This document shows, piece after piece, positions 25,684-35,100 of a stretch of DNA of 64,000 nucleotides. The notes under the pieces are model-generated. The model did not search any database, was not told where the DNA came from, and saw only the letters and a program-made list of their open reading frames with translations. Location of the stretch: contig NZ_OBMJ01000001.1 of NCBI RefSeq assembly GCF_900199205.1, forward strand, positions 3,971,001-4,035,000, in the 5' to 3' direction. This DNA comes from Streptomyces sp. 1331.2 (lineage in GTDB: Bacteria > Actinomycetota > Actinomycetes > Streptomycetales > Streptomycetaceae). The first letter of the stretch is position 1. Every line of letters begins with the position of its first letter. A program made the position numbers and the translations under genes.

Positions 25684-26954
25684 ACCTGGACTCCCAACTC
25701 CTGGCAGAAACGGCGAAGCTCCGGGACGGCGCCGCGCCGGTCGCGAGCGGCCATGTCACCGGCCAGCTCTAGCACGCTGGGTCGTCGGCGGATGTCCTCC
25801 GAGGCACAGCTCTCCGCGATCCTGAGCGCTTTGTATCCCTCGGCCAGTCTTCCTTGTTGGCTGTAGGCCCGTGCAGCCTCCACCCACAGTGCCGCCCGGC
25901 GCTCGGGGACCGGGATGCGCCTGCGCATCAGCGGCTGGGCCGCTTCCAGCGCCGCTCCGGCGTCGCCCAGGACGACCGAGGCGCTCACCGAGTGGAGCGC
26001 GACGTTGGTCGGACTGAAATTCGCCCAGGCTTCGGGGCTGTCGAGGTCGACGTAGCGCGCAACCTCCTGAGCCTCGGAGAGGAACTCGGCGGTCGTGGCG
26101 CGGTCGCCGCCGGCACTTGCGGCCGTCACCCCGCGAAGGAGCATGAGCCCCAGCGCAGCGAGGTACTCGGGCGGGCGCCGGTCGTAGCTGCCGGAGAGCT
26201 GGTCGGCGGTGTGCCGGATGAGGGTGACGGCGGGCGCGGTGTGCCGGTCGCGCGCGAGGACGTGCGCCTGGACGCGGACGCTGGAGGCCATCACGACGGG
26301 GTCGGCGCTCCGTTCGGCCTCGGCCATGGCACGGCCGACCGCCAGCCAGGCGTTGCCGTGGTCGCCGAGCTTGAGCAGCAGGCTCACCGCGGTCTGGTAT
26401 GCCGTCGCGAGGAGGCCGGACAGGACCTGGTCGCCGTCATGGACGGCGTCCTGAGCCTGGCGAAGATCGGCGATCAACGACGGCAGCGCGCCTTCGAGTT
26501 CGGCGTACCGGCAGGTGTAGAAGAGCCTCCGGGCCTGGGAGAGCCGGGCCGCGAGTGCGGCCTGCGGTTGTGGCGCGTGCTCGGCCGGAACAGGTCCAGG
26601 CAGCAGAGCCTGGACCAGCTCTATCCCCACACGGGGACGGGGCGTCGGGGTCACGAGCGCGGCGACGCTCGCGGCCAGGAAGTTGCGACGGTGCATGTCG
26701 TCCGTCCTGCTGTCCGCACTGGTATGGGAGGACAGGCCGAGGCTTCCCAGCGGGATGTCGAGCACGGCTGCGACAGCGCGCAGGACGTCGATGTCCTGCG
26801 TCCCCTTGCCGCTCTCCAACCGGCTGATCTTCGACTGGTGGTAGCCCAGTTCGGTGGCCACGTCCGTCTGCGACCGGCCGCTCAACACTCGCGCGCGGCG
26901 GATCACCTCACCGATCCCACCCGCAGCGGAGTGTCCTTTGGCCGTCCGCGACAT
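25680..26954 (-). CDS. XRE-family regulator with TPR-like C-terminal domain
   Basis: A 424-residue DNA-binding protein. The N-terminal helix-turn-helix (GEVIRRARVLSGRSQTDVA, then the recognition-helix region YHQSKISRLESGKG) is followed by MHRRNFLAASVAALV and about 300 residues of helical repeats, a layout seen in streptomycete XRE regulators that sense a ligand. ATG 26954 is chosen. It heads the leftward operon and lies back-to-back with the kinase operon; the repeats at 27019-27047 are its likely operator. Confidence 0.85.
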   Translation of the reverse strand: MSRTAKGHSAAGGIGEVIRRARVLSGRSQTDVATELGYHQSKISRLESGKGTQDIDVLRAVAAVLDIPLGSLGLSSHTSADSRTDDMHRRNFLAASVAALVTPTPRPRVGIELVQALLPGPVPAEHAPQPQAALAARLSQARRLFYTCRYAELEGALPSLIADLRQAQDAVHDGDQVLSGLLATAYQTAVSLLLKLGDHGNAWLAVGRAMAEAERSADPVVMASSVRVQAHVLARDRHTAPAVTLIRHTADQLSGSYDRRPPEYLAALGLMLLRGVTAASAGGDRATTAEFLSEAQEVARYVDLDSPEAWANFSPTNVALHSVSASVVLGDAGAALEAAQPLMRRRIPVPERRAALWVEAARAYSQQGRLAEGYKALRIAESCASEDIRRRPSVLELAGDMAARDRRGAVPELRRFCQELGVQV

Positions 26955-27018
26955 GGCTTCTCCTGCCAATGCTGATCCTGCCCTGGCGAGCCGAGCGTAG
27001 CCGCACCAGGACAACCCG

Positions 27019-27047
27019 TCATGCACGATCTGCATGGCTCATGCACG
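27019..27047 (+). promoter_or_regulatory. Candidate operator of the XRE regulator
   Basis: TCATGCACG occurs at 27019-27027 and again at 27039-27047, exactly 20 bp apart, and TGCATG (27031-27036) between them makes an inverted repeat CATGCA-N5-TGCATG (27020-27036). It lies in the 253-bp divergent region between the XRE gene and the kinase operon. Confidence 0.6.
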
Positions 27048-27207
27048 CGGAGCCCATGCCCTAACCGTGGTGCATCGAGATGGAGTTGTCTGGTCGTCAG
27101 CAGCTCGACCACCCTCGCAGCTTGCGGTTCCCCGCTCCCGCAAGGCCGAGGCCCATCTGCGGTCTCTCGCATGCGCGGCTTTACCCAGTGGCTAAGGAGA
27201 AGCGCCG

Positions 27208-27492
27208 ATGACCCTCCGCTCGGACGCACAGAGAGGTGGCGCCATGCACCAACGGGACGCGGATGCGGTGACCGCGCCTCTCGCTTTGGAGGACGGTCGG
27301 GCGTCGAACACAACCGCGACCCCCTCAGGTCGCGCCGCTGAGCGTCGCGAGCGCCTCGCCACCGCCAGCACCCACGCCCGAGAGATCCTCGACCGCCACC
27401 AGTTCGAGGGCGGCCGGTGCAGCGACGGCTGCGGCCCCTGGCCGTGCAACAGCGTTGTCGACGCGGTCCAAGCCTGCGATGGTGACCAGTGA
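27208..27492 (+). CDS. Small Cys-rich protein heading island operon
   Basis: A 94-residue protein: disordered N-terminal half, then REILDRHQFEGGRCSDGCGPWPC, a C-x3-C-x4-C motif that might bind a metal. AAGGAG at 27195-27200 precedes ATG 27208. Its stop overlaps the GTG of the ATPase-domain gene (GTGA), so it belongs to the same operon. Similar small C-G-x-P-W-P-C proteins occur in Streptomyces, but I know no function. Confidence 0.65.
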   Translation: MTLRSDAQRGGAMHQRDADAVTAPLALEDGRASNTTATPSGRAAERRERLATASTHAREILDRHQFEGGRCSDGCGPWPCNSVVDAVQACDGDQ

Positions 27493-29105
27493 TCGCCTTC
27501 ACCCACGCCCGACGTATTTCGTTCATCGGCACCAGGCGCGACCACGTCCCGCCGGCCCGGGACGCCGTGGTCCGAGTCGCCCGCTCCTGGGGGATCGACC
27601 CGACTTCGTTGGGCGACATCGCGCTGGTCGCCGACGAGCTGCTCGCCAACGCGGTTATCCACGCGCCAGGAAGACTGCGGGTCGGCATCCACCTCTCCCC
27701 GGACGGCGACCGGGTGGTGATCGAGGTATACGACCCGTCGCGCCGGATGCCCGCCGGGGCCGCGAACTTCGGCAACGACGAACTGACCACCGGTCGAGGC
27801 ATGTTGCTGATCGAGGGCCTGTCGGAGGCCTGGGGCGCGGAGCCGACGACCCATGGCAAGAAGGTCTGGGCCGAACTGGCGGTGCCCGCTGTCGCGGTAC
27901 CCGAGCACCCTTGCTCGGCCCGCAGGGCGGCACTCATCGCCAGCCTCGTCCGCACCGACCGTCCCAGGCCCCGTCCCCACGCGCCCGCCTGGCCAAGCGC
28001 TCGCGCGTACAGGTGGTTCTCGCAGCACCGCTCGCCGCGTGCCCAACGACTCCGCCCGTACCGATACAGGCACACCGGCCGGGAGGTGACGGGGCCGGTC
28101 GCCCTTTCCCCGAGGGCGGCCGGGCCGGCCCAACCCCAAGCGAACTGCCCGACACAGCCGTATCTGCTCCACGCCAACTCGGCGCCACGGAAGGATGGAT
28201 GGATGAGCAACTGGGAGTTCGTGAAGGACAGAACCGCCACCCAAGGCGCGGTGTGGAGGTCCGCCGATGGTCTGCTCTACAAGCGGACCGGTGGCGAGGA
28301 CCTGCGAGCGGAGACCGAGTTCCAGCAGCTGGCCGCCAGCCTCGGCTACCCGGTGCCGCAGATCGTCGACAGCGGCCCGGAGGACGGGCGCTACTTCGTC
28401 GTCGAGCGCGCCATCGGCGACACCTCGCTGCACGAGGAGGCGCTGGCCGACGCCGATCGGGACGGTCAGGTCAGCTACCAGGTCATCAGTACGGCGGCCG
28501 CCGTCGCATCGAAGCTCATGCAGGCCCAGGCGAGGCACCCCCTCCCCGCCACGCCGTGGTTCGAGAAGGCGGCCTTCGCGGCCGAGGTCTTCGAGGAGAA
28601 TCCGGACTTCGACACCCCGCGTGTCCACGAGGCGGTCAAGCATGCGCTCGACCGGCTGGCCCGGCTCCCGATGGCGCACGGGCATCTCGACTACGGCCTG
28701 CCCAACGTCCTCCAGGCCGGGGTCATCGACTGGCAGCACCACGGACCGGTCCCGTTCGGCTACGACGTCTACCCTGCGCTCGACATTGTGGCCTTCAAGG
28801 GCGGCGGCAAGGGCTACAGCATCACCCCGGAACAGCGCACCGCCTACACTGCCGCCCTCGACGAGACCACCGCGTCCCTGATCGGGCAGCGGGTCAGCGA
28901 GCACCTGGGCGACTTCCTGCTCGTCAAGTGCTTCTTCTTCCTCGCCCTCATGCGGCCCACCGACCTCACGCGGCACGACAAGCACATCAAGTGGCAGTAC
29001 CGCCGCACCCTCTTCACGATGGGACTTGATCAGTATGAGTCGTCCAACACGATCGACACCGACACCTTCCCCACTCTGGGACGGTTCACCGCTGAACACC
29101 GGTAG
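27489..29105 (+). CDS. HATPase-domain ORF continuous with APH-type kinase
   Basis: A 538-codon open frame. Residues about 1-140 form a GHKL/anti-sigma-type ATPase: N-box VADELLANAVIHA, then VEVYDPSRR in place of DxGxG, and G2 box TTGRGMLLIEGLSEAWG. Residues about 145-238 are Pro/Arg/Ala-rich and look like untranslated spacer, but contain no in-frame stop. Residues 239-538 are a complete phosphotransferase with its own ribosome-binding site. Either this is a true fusion, or the ATPase gene lost its stop. Similar small ATPases in streptomycetes bind partner regulators. Confidence 0.7.
   Translation: MIAFTHARRISFIGTRRDHVPPARDAVVRVARSWGIDPTSLGDIALVADELLANAVIHAPGRLRVGIHLSPDGDRVVIEVYDPSRRMPAGAANFGNDELTTGRGMLLIEGLSEAWGAEPTTHGKKVWAELAVPAVAVPEHPCSARRAALIASLVRTDRPRPRPHAPAWPSARAYRWFSQHRSPRAQRLRPYRYRHTGREVTGPVALSPRAAGPAQPQANCPTQPYLLHANSAPRKDGWMSNWEFVKDRTATQGAVWRSADGLLYKRTGGEDLRAETEFQQLAASLGYPVPQIVDSGPEDGRYFVVERAIGDTSLHEEALADADRDGQVSYQVISTAAAVASKLMQAQARHPLPATPWFEKAAFAAEVFEENPDFDTPRVHEAVKHALDRLARLPMAHGHLDYGLPNVLQAGVIDWQHHGPVPFGYDVYPALDIVAFKGGGKGYSITPEQRTAYTAALDETTASLIGQRVSEHLGDFLLVKCFFFLALMRPTDLTRHDKHIKWQYRRTLFTMGLDQYESSNTIDTDTFPTLGRFTAEHR
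28203..29105 (+). CDS. Aminoglycoside-phosphotransferase-like kinase
   Basis: A 300-residue APH-fold kinase readable from the internal ATG 28203, which has GGAAGG (28189-28194) eight bases upstream. The catalytic loop GHLDYGLPN (H-x-D-x4-N) and metal-binding I-D-W (GVIDWQHHG) are intact, with ATP-binding Lys in LLYKR. APH-fold enzymes phosphorylate hydroxyl groups of small molecules. The neighbours (nucleotidyltransferase, phosphatase, NUDIX) suggest a nucleotide- or sugar-like substrate rather than antibiotic resistance; this is inference. Confidence 0.85.
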   Translation: MSNWEFVKDRTATQGAVWRSADGLLYKRTGGEDLRAETEFQQLAASLGYPVPQIVDSGPEDGRYFVVERAIGDTSLHEEALADADRDGQVSYQVISTAAAVASKLMQAQARHPLPATPWFEKAAFAAEVFEENPDFDTPRVHEAVKHALDRLARLPMAHGHLDYGLPNVLQAGVIDWQHHGPVPFGYDVYPALDIVAFKGGGKGYSITPEQRTAYTAALDETTASLIGQRVSEHLGDFLLVKCFFFLALMRPTDLTRHDKHIKWQYRRTLFTMGLDQYESSNTIDTDTFPTLGRFTAEHR

Positions 29106-29109
29106 GCCG

Positions 29110-30135
29110 GTGCCCACCGTTCGCGACCGCGACTACCTGATGGACCACCACGGAGTCGTCTTCAAGGTCATCGGCGACAGCCACCCCGGCAGCCACTACC
29201 TCGGCTACGTCAAGTACCACCCCGACGAGAAGGGCGATCGTCGGCTCTTCGACCGGACCTACCGGCAGAACAGCGTCGTGTCGAAGTCCTTCGGCATCCT
29301 CGCCGGCAGGCCGGAGTGCTACGTCTACTCCGACACCCTCGGCTGCGTCATCACCGGCATCCCGCGCGAGGACGTGGCCGTCCACTACTCCTGCCGCCAG
29401 GCCCTCGCCGCCATCCACGAGGACCCCGGCGCGGTCGCCGACAACCCGGCAGGCAAGGACCTCCTGGCGATCACCGAGTGGATCACCGCGAACGACGCCC
29501 AGGGCCTGATCGGCGTCACCGGCTCCTTCCTCGTCGGCTGCTTCAACGAGCGCTCAGACGTCGACCTCGTCTGCTACGGACCAGAGGGCTACCAGGCCGC
29601 GCAGGAGCTGTTCCAGCAGACCGACCTGATCCGGCCGTACGACGGAGACGACCTCACCCGGCTGTACATCCGCCGGGCCAAGTACATGGAGGGCAGCTCC
29701 TTCGACGCCCTCATCAAGCAGGAACGCCGCAAGCTCCAAGGGCTCACCACCAACGCCGGCGCGCACATCAACTGCGAACCCATCCGCTCCGACCGCGACA
29801 AGACCTTCGCTCGGATCTCCTCCAAGGAGATCGGCGAGATCTCGCTCCTCGCCAAGATCACCGACCACGCCGAGGGCCTCACCACCCCGGCGGTCTACGG
29901 GATCAAGGTCAAGACCATCCTCAGCTCGACCATCGACGAGGCCGACTCTTTCGCCCGCCGGATCACCCACATGCGCTCGTACCTCGGCGCCTACACCGGC
30001 GCCTTCAGGTCCGGCGACACCGTGCACCTGTCCGGCAAGCTCGTCCACACCCAGGACGGCGAACACAGCGGCTTCGGCATCGAACTCACCCCCTGGACCG
30101 TCAGCGGTTCCTACGTCGCCAACCTCGCCGGATAG
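29110..30135 (+). CDS. Pol-beta-type nucleotidyltransferase-domain protein
   Basis: A 341-residue protein. The central block GVTGSFLVGCFNERSDVDLV (about residues 135-154) is the G-S-x-x-x-G...S-D-x-D-L active site of minimal nucleotidyltransferases, with the two metal-binding aspartates intact. A unique N-terminal domain of about 120 residues and a C-terminal domain of about 170 residues have no family I can name. GTG 29110 is 5 nt after the kinase stop; an upstream in-frame start lies inside the kinase gene. It probably transfers NMP to a small molecule, protein or RNA. Confidence 0.82.
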   Translation: MPTVRDRDYLMDHHGVVFKVIGDSHPGSHYLGYVKYHPDEKGDRRLFDRTYRQNSVVSKSFGILAGRPECYVYSDTLGCVITGIPREDVAVHYSCRQALAAIHEDPGAVADNPAGKDLLAITEWITANDAQGLIGVTGSFLVGCFNERSDVDLVCYGPEGYQAAQELFQQTDLIRPYDGDDLTRLYIRRAKYMEGSSFDALIKQERRKLQGLTTNAGAHINCEPIRSDRDKTFARISSKEIGEISLLAKITDHAEGLTTPAVYGIKVKTILSSTIDEADSFARRITHMRSYLGAYTGAFRSGDTVHLSGKLVHTQDGEHSGFGIELTPWTVSGSYVANLAG

Positions 30136-30148
30136 GAGCCGCCGCACC

Positions 30149-30823
30149 ATGACCCTGCTCGTCATCCGGCACGCAGAGTCCGTCGAGAACGCCGACAAGT
30201 ACAACGGTTTCTACCAGGACCCCCGCCCCTACAGCGGACACGCCGCGCACGCCATCTCCCGCACCATCGTCGGCCTGACCCCTCGCGGCTTCCGGCAGGC
30301 CCAGTGGCTGGCCGGCGTCCTGCCGGAGCTCGTCGGCCCGGAGCCGTGCGTTTACACCTCGACCTACCGCAGGGCGATCGACACTGCCGCGATTGCCCTG
30401 CCCGACCTCCCTGACGGGTGGCCTCAGCAGACCGTGCTCCTGGACGAGCAGCACTACGGCGACGCCACCTACATGACCAAGCGCGAGCTCTACAACAGCT
30501 ACCCCGCACTCGCCGAGGACCGCCGCCTGCGCAAGCACATCTGGACCGCGCCGGGCGGCGGTGAGTCGCTCGCCGAGGGCGTGCTCAACCGGGCCGCCGA
30601 GTTCGCCGCCCTCGCCCAGGCCGAACTCCAGGAATCGCGCACCGTTGTCGCCTTCACCCACCAGACCGCCGCGGTGGCCCTTCGGTCCCTGCTCGAAGCC
30701 TGCACCTTGCCCGAGGTCCTCGCCGAGGAGCGGAAGGGCAAGCTGCCCAACGCCGCCATCCTCCACTACGAACTGCGAGACGGCCGGTTCACCCGGACGG
30801 GAACCACTACCCCGTCGATCTAG
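30149..30823 (+). CDS. Histidine phosphatase family protein
   Basis: A 224-residue phosphoglycerate-mutase-like phosphatase. The N-terminal RHAES block carries the nucleophilic His (usual form RHGxT/S), YTSTYRRAIDTA supplies the second Arg, and VAFTHQTAA carries the second catalytic His. GGAG precedes ATG 30149, 13 nt after the nucleotidyltransferase stop. It removes phosphate from small molecules or proteins; in this operon it could reverse the kinase step or remove a phosphate after nucleotidyl transfer (inference). Confidence 0.9.
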   Translation: MTLLVIRHAESVENADKYNGFYQDPRPYSGHAAHAISRTIVGLTPRGFRQAQWLAGVLPELVGPEPCVYTSTYRRAIDTAAIALPDLPDGWPQQTVLLDEQHYGDATYMTKRELYNSYPALAEDRRLRKHIWTAPGGGESLAEGVLNRAAEFAALAQAELQESRTVVAFTHQTAAVALRSLLEACTLPEVLAEERKGKLPNAAILHYELRDGRFTRTGTTTPSI

Positions 30824-30832
30824 GAGCAGCCC

Positions 30833-31969
30833 GTGCGACACCTGTTCCTCAACGGGCCGGTCCAGAACGGCCCTTTCACCTTCGACACCCGCCCCGGCAA
30901 GGCCGTGGGCATCCGCCTCGCCGCCGCCCTCAACGCCATCCTGGGCTTGCCGCCAGCACCCCACCTGTGGAACACCGTCACCCTCGCCGGAGACCTCCGC
31001 CACCGCCAGGCCGAGGACCCGATGATCCCCCGCCAGCGGTTCGAGGCAGACCTGATCGCGGCCAAGTACATGTCCGGACGGTCCCCGGTCGGCGGCATCC
31101 TGACCGACACTGACGCGGAGGTCGCCAACCTCGCGCTGGAGATGATCGAGAACAACCTCCGTGCCGGCACCCTCACCATCAGCCGCGAGACGGTCCCCAC
31201 CTGCCGGGCCTGCGCTCACATGATCGGCACCGGCGGCCACCCCTGCAACGCCTGTGGCAGCACCGACACCGAAGACCGTACGGGCCTCCACCTTGTCGCC
31301 GAACTCGCGAAGGACCGCCCCGTCCTCGACCGCTCGGACATCCATGCCAGCCATCGCCAGCAGCCCAAGCACCTCCTGCACACCGCTGCCAACGTCGCCG
31401 AGCGCCTGATCCTCTCTCGAACCCGCGACCACGGCATTGACCTCTCGCTCCTCGGCCTCAACGGCCTCGTCCTTGACCCACGGGTCGGCATCCACGCCAC
31501 GGTCCTCGCCGCGGCCCGGCGGCATGAAGCGGCCACGGCCGTCATGACCATCACCGAGAACGCGGCCAACCACATCGCCGCCCACGGCCAGCACTTCCGC
31601 CAACACGATGGCACTCGGCTTCAGTACGCGCTGCACGGCCACCTCCCATATGACCACATGACAAGCCTCCAGCCGTTGCACGAGACATACCGAGCCGCGC
31701 AGGAGATCAAGGACGACTTCGAAGCATGGTTCCTGCCGCTTTTCTCCCTGAGGACCAAGGCCGTAACCGGGCCGGAACAGTTGCCCGCGCTCTTCAAGCA
31801 CTTCATACGGGCAAACCTGGCCAAGCCTGTTGCGCTCGATGAGGCCGCCTTCGAAGCCGTTCAGCGCTCGGTCTCCGCCGGTGACACGGAATGGATCACG
31901 AACAAGCAGGCGCTGGCAAACGTGATGGCTGCCCGGGAGACCGCGCTGGATGCCCCTGTGGAGACCTGA
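30833..31969 (+). CDS. Zinc-ribbon protein of unknown function
   Basis: A 378-residue protein ending the operon, with AGGAG before GTG 30833. It has a clear zinc ribbon (CRACAHMIGTGGHPCNACGS, C-x2-C...C-x2-C, about residues 124-143) set between an N-terminal alpha/beta region (LNGPVQNGPFTFDTRPGKAVG) and a long C-terminal helical half. The layout vaguely recalls class I aminoacyl-tRNA synthetase cores, which also insert zinc ribbons, but I see no HIGH or KMSKS motif and do not assign it. Its constant partner genes suggest it is the enzyme-specific part of the system. Confidence 0.75.
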   Translation: MRHLFLNGPVQNGPFTFDTRPGKAVGIRLAAALNAILGLPPAPHLWNTVTLAGDLRHRQAEDPMIPRQRFEADLIAAKYMSGRSPVGGILTDTDAEVANLALEMIENNLRAGTLTISRETVPTCRACAHMIGTGGHPCNACGSTDTEDRTGLHLVAELAKDRPVLDRSDIHASHRQQPKHLLHTAANVAERLILSRTRDHGIDLSLLGLNGLVLDPRVGIHATVLAAARRHEAATAVMTITENAANHIAAHGQHFRQHDGTRLQYALHGHLPYDHMTSLQPLHETYRAAQEIKDDFEAWFLPLFSLRTKAVTGPEQLPALFKHFIRANLAKPVALDEAAFEAVQRSVSAGDTEWITNKQALANVMAARETALDAPVET

Positions 31970-32016
31970 CAAGCCGGCTTGCCCCTTGCACTCGGCTTTA
32001 ATGCTGTCGGGAGTGT

Positions 32017-32042
32017 CCCTCCTGGACGCGCGACCAGGAGGG
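32017..32042 (+). terminator. Hairpin between kinase operon and hsdR
   Basis: A 9-bp perfect stem (32017-32025 with 32034-32042) and 8-nt loop in the 216-bp gap between two convergent operons. The rest of that gap holds no convincing gene. Confidence 0.6.
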
Positions 32043-32185
32043 GATCGCCGCCATGGGCGAACATCCTCATCCCGGCCAGCGCCCTGCCCGTTGTCCCCGG
32101 CCAGGGCGCTGCCCTGCTTCTGCTCCTGCGTGCCACACCTCTGCAGCGGGTGGTCTGCTGGGACACGCGATGTGTGCTGCCGTGC

Positions 32186-35100
32186 CTAAGAATCCACCTG
32201 CTGATCGACCGCTGCTTCGTAGAAGGCATCCGCGAGGGCGACGATGATCGCGTTGATGGCCGGCCCGTCGGTGAAGAAGTAGTCAGCCATCGTGTTGTGG
32301 GCGTCCTGATTGTCTGCAACTGCCTCCGTGACGGCTGCTCGGAAGTCTTGTGACTCCACGAACTGCTTCTTGGAGTTCACCTTGGTCTGCTTGACCAGGT
32401 TCGGGTCGGTGAGCAACCGCTGGACGAGCCCCTGTACGAACTCTCTGACCTGGAACGCGGCGAACGATTCGGCGCCGAAGAGGTCGTTCATCTTGTCTAT
32501 GACGACCTGGAGCGCGACGTACTTCGGGTCCTTCTTCGTTCCCGTGCCGGCAGCGCTGATGCCCTTCAGCTGCCCATCGCCCACGAGCGAGATGTCGACC
32601 GGGATAGCCTTGTTGTGCTTGACCCCAACGAGCACCACGTCGGAGAGGTCGACGTCGGCGGCCCAGGCGGACTCGGCGATGACCTTCTCCAGGAGACGCA
32701 GGAAGATCGAGAGCATCTCCATGTAGGGGTCGCCGTAGTCGACGAACTGGGACATGAAGTCATAGAGGCGTACGTAGGTGGAGACATCCTTGCGGAACAG
32801 GTCGAGCGCACTGAGCGTGACCTTGTCCTCTTCCTCGATCGCCCTCGCGTAGCGGCGCCGGAAGTCGTGCTGCGGCGGGCTGATCGCCGCCGAGAGCGCG
32901 TTGTTGCCCTTCCGGGTCACCCACAGCTCGGCGACCTTGCGGACGTCGTCCTCGGCGTAGATTCCGGCCTGGGCGAGCTTGTTCGCAAGGTGGACGACGA
33001 CGTACGGGTCGGTCTCGGTCTCCAGGGTGGCGTTCTTGAAGTACGGCTCGAAGGCCGTCTTGATGTCCTCGGGCTTGTTCTTGAAGTCGATGACGAACGT
33101 CTTGCGCTTCTGCTCGCCACCTGCGGTGCGGTGGGTGCGGTTGAGTCGTGAGAGTGTTTGCACCGCGGTGATCCCTGGCAGCTTCTTGTCGACGTACATC
33201 GCCGAGAGCAGGGGCTGGTCGAAGCCGGTCTGGAACTTGTTGGCGACCAGCATGATCTTGTACGTCTCGCCCTTGAACGCGGCCGCCAGGTCAGCCCCGG
33301 CGCCGGGGTTCATGTTGGCTTCGGTGAACTCGTCGTCCTTCGATGGCTGTGGGCCCCAGTCGTTGTGCCAGGTCTCGTCCTCGGTCATCGTCACCCCGCC
33401 GGAGAAGGCGACCAGGGTGCGGTAGTTGTACGAGGCGTCCTCGGCGCGACGCTTGGCGATGTAGGCGTCTATGGCCAGCTTGTACTTCACCGCTGACCTG
33501 CGCGAGTCGGTCACTACCATTGCCTTCGCCTTGCCTTCGAGGAGGTAGGCGACGTTGGTGTGGAAGTGCTCGACGATGATCTGCACCTTCTGGCTGATGT
33601 TCGTTGGGTGGAGCTGCACCCACCGCATCAGGCCCTTACGGGCGGCGGCCTCCTCGACCTCGTCCCCATCGCCGCTCCCGGCCTTGCCCGCGATTTTCAG
33701 CGCCATGTCGTAGTGCTGATAGCCCTTGAGCACGTCGAGGATGTAGCCCTCTTCGATCGCCTGCTTCATCGAGTACAAGTGGAACTCGCGCGGCTTCCCG
33801 TCGGCACCCTTGCGGCCGAACAGTTCGAGGGTCTTGCTCTTCGGCGTCGCGGTGAAGGCGAAATAGGAGATGTTCTCCGACTCGGCCCGCTCCGTCATCT
33901 CTGACGCGAGGATCGACTCCACATCGACCTCGCCGCCGTCCTCGATCTCCTTGACCTCCTCAGCGGTCAGCACCTGCTTCAGCTTTGCGGAGATCTGACC
34001 CGACTGTGAGGAGTGCGCCTCATCGGCGATGACGGCGAAGCGCTTGCCCTTCAGGCCGGCGTCAGTGCGGATCTCGTCCAACGCGTGTGGGAATGTCTGC
34101 AGCGTCACCACGATGATCAGCTCACCGTTCTTCAGCGCCTGGGCCAGCAGGCCCGACTTTGACTTCGCGCCGGCCTTGCGGACGTCCTCGGGGCTGATAG
34201 TGGCGACGATCTTGCCAGTGCCGTCGATCTGCCGGATCGCATCCTGCAACTGGGAGTCGAGTACGGTGCGGTCCACGACCACGAGGACCGAGTCGAAGAC
34301 CTTCCGATCATCGACATGCAGCCGCGCCAGCCGGTGGGCCGTCCACGCGATGGTGTTCGTCTTCCCTGACCCGGCCGAGTGCTCGATCAGGTACCGCTGC
34401 CCGACACCCTCCTCCTTCACCGCCTCGACGATGCGCGTGACGGCCTCCCACTGGTGGAACCGCGGGAAGAGCATGTTCGTACGCCGCACCGACGTGCCGG
34501 TCGTGACGTCCCACTCGTCCTTGGACTGCACGATCATCAGCCGCCCGAGGATGTTCAACCAGGCGTGTTTCTCCCACACCCGCTCCCACAGGTACGCCGT
34601 CGACGACCGTCCGTCCGCGCCGGGTGGGTTGCCGGAACCGCTGTCGAAGCCGATGTTGAACGGCAAGAAGTGGGTCTTCTCGCCCTCCAGCTTCGTGGTC
34701 ATCGCTGCCAGGTCGTTCGAGACCGCGAAGTGCACCAGCGCCCGGTGCCCGAACGACAGCAGTGGCTCCGGCCGCCCGTTCGTCAACGGATGGCGATCGT
34801 GCTTGTACTGGTTCACAGCCTCGTCCAGCGACTGGGTGAAGCTGGTCTTCAGCTCCACCGTGGCCACCGGGAGCCCGTTGACGAAGAACACTAAATCGAT
34901 ACTGCGCTGGTCGGCGGTCGAGAAGTGCACCTGTCGCACCACCCGCACCCGCATCTGCTCGTAGTGTGCCGCTGTGGTCCCGTTGAGCGACGTCTCGGGA
35001 CGGAACTGCGCCATCTTCAACCGACCACCGCCGATGTACTGCACCCCGTTACGCAGGATGTTCAGCGTCCCACCGCCATGTTCCAGCGGGCGGTCGAGCG

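Noticed and set aside
28203..29105. The APH-like gene as an aminoglycoside resistance gene
   Set aside because: APH-fold kinases are diverse and the neighbours are nucleotide-type enzymes. Nothing specific to aminoglycosides is visible.
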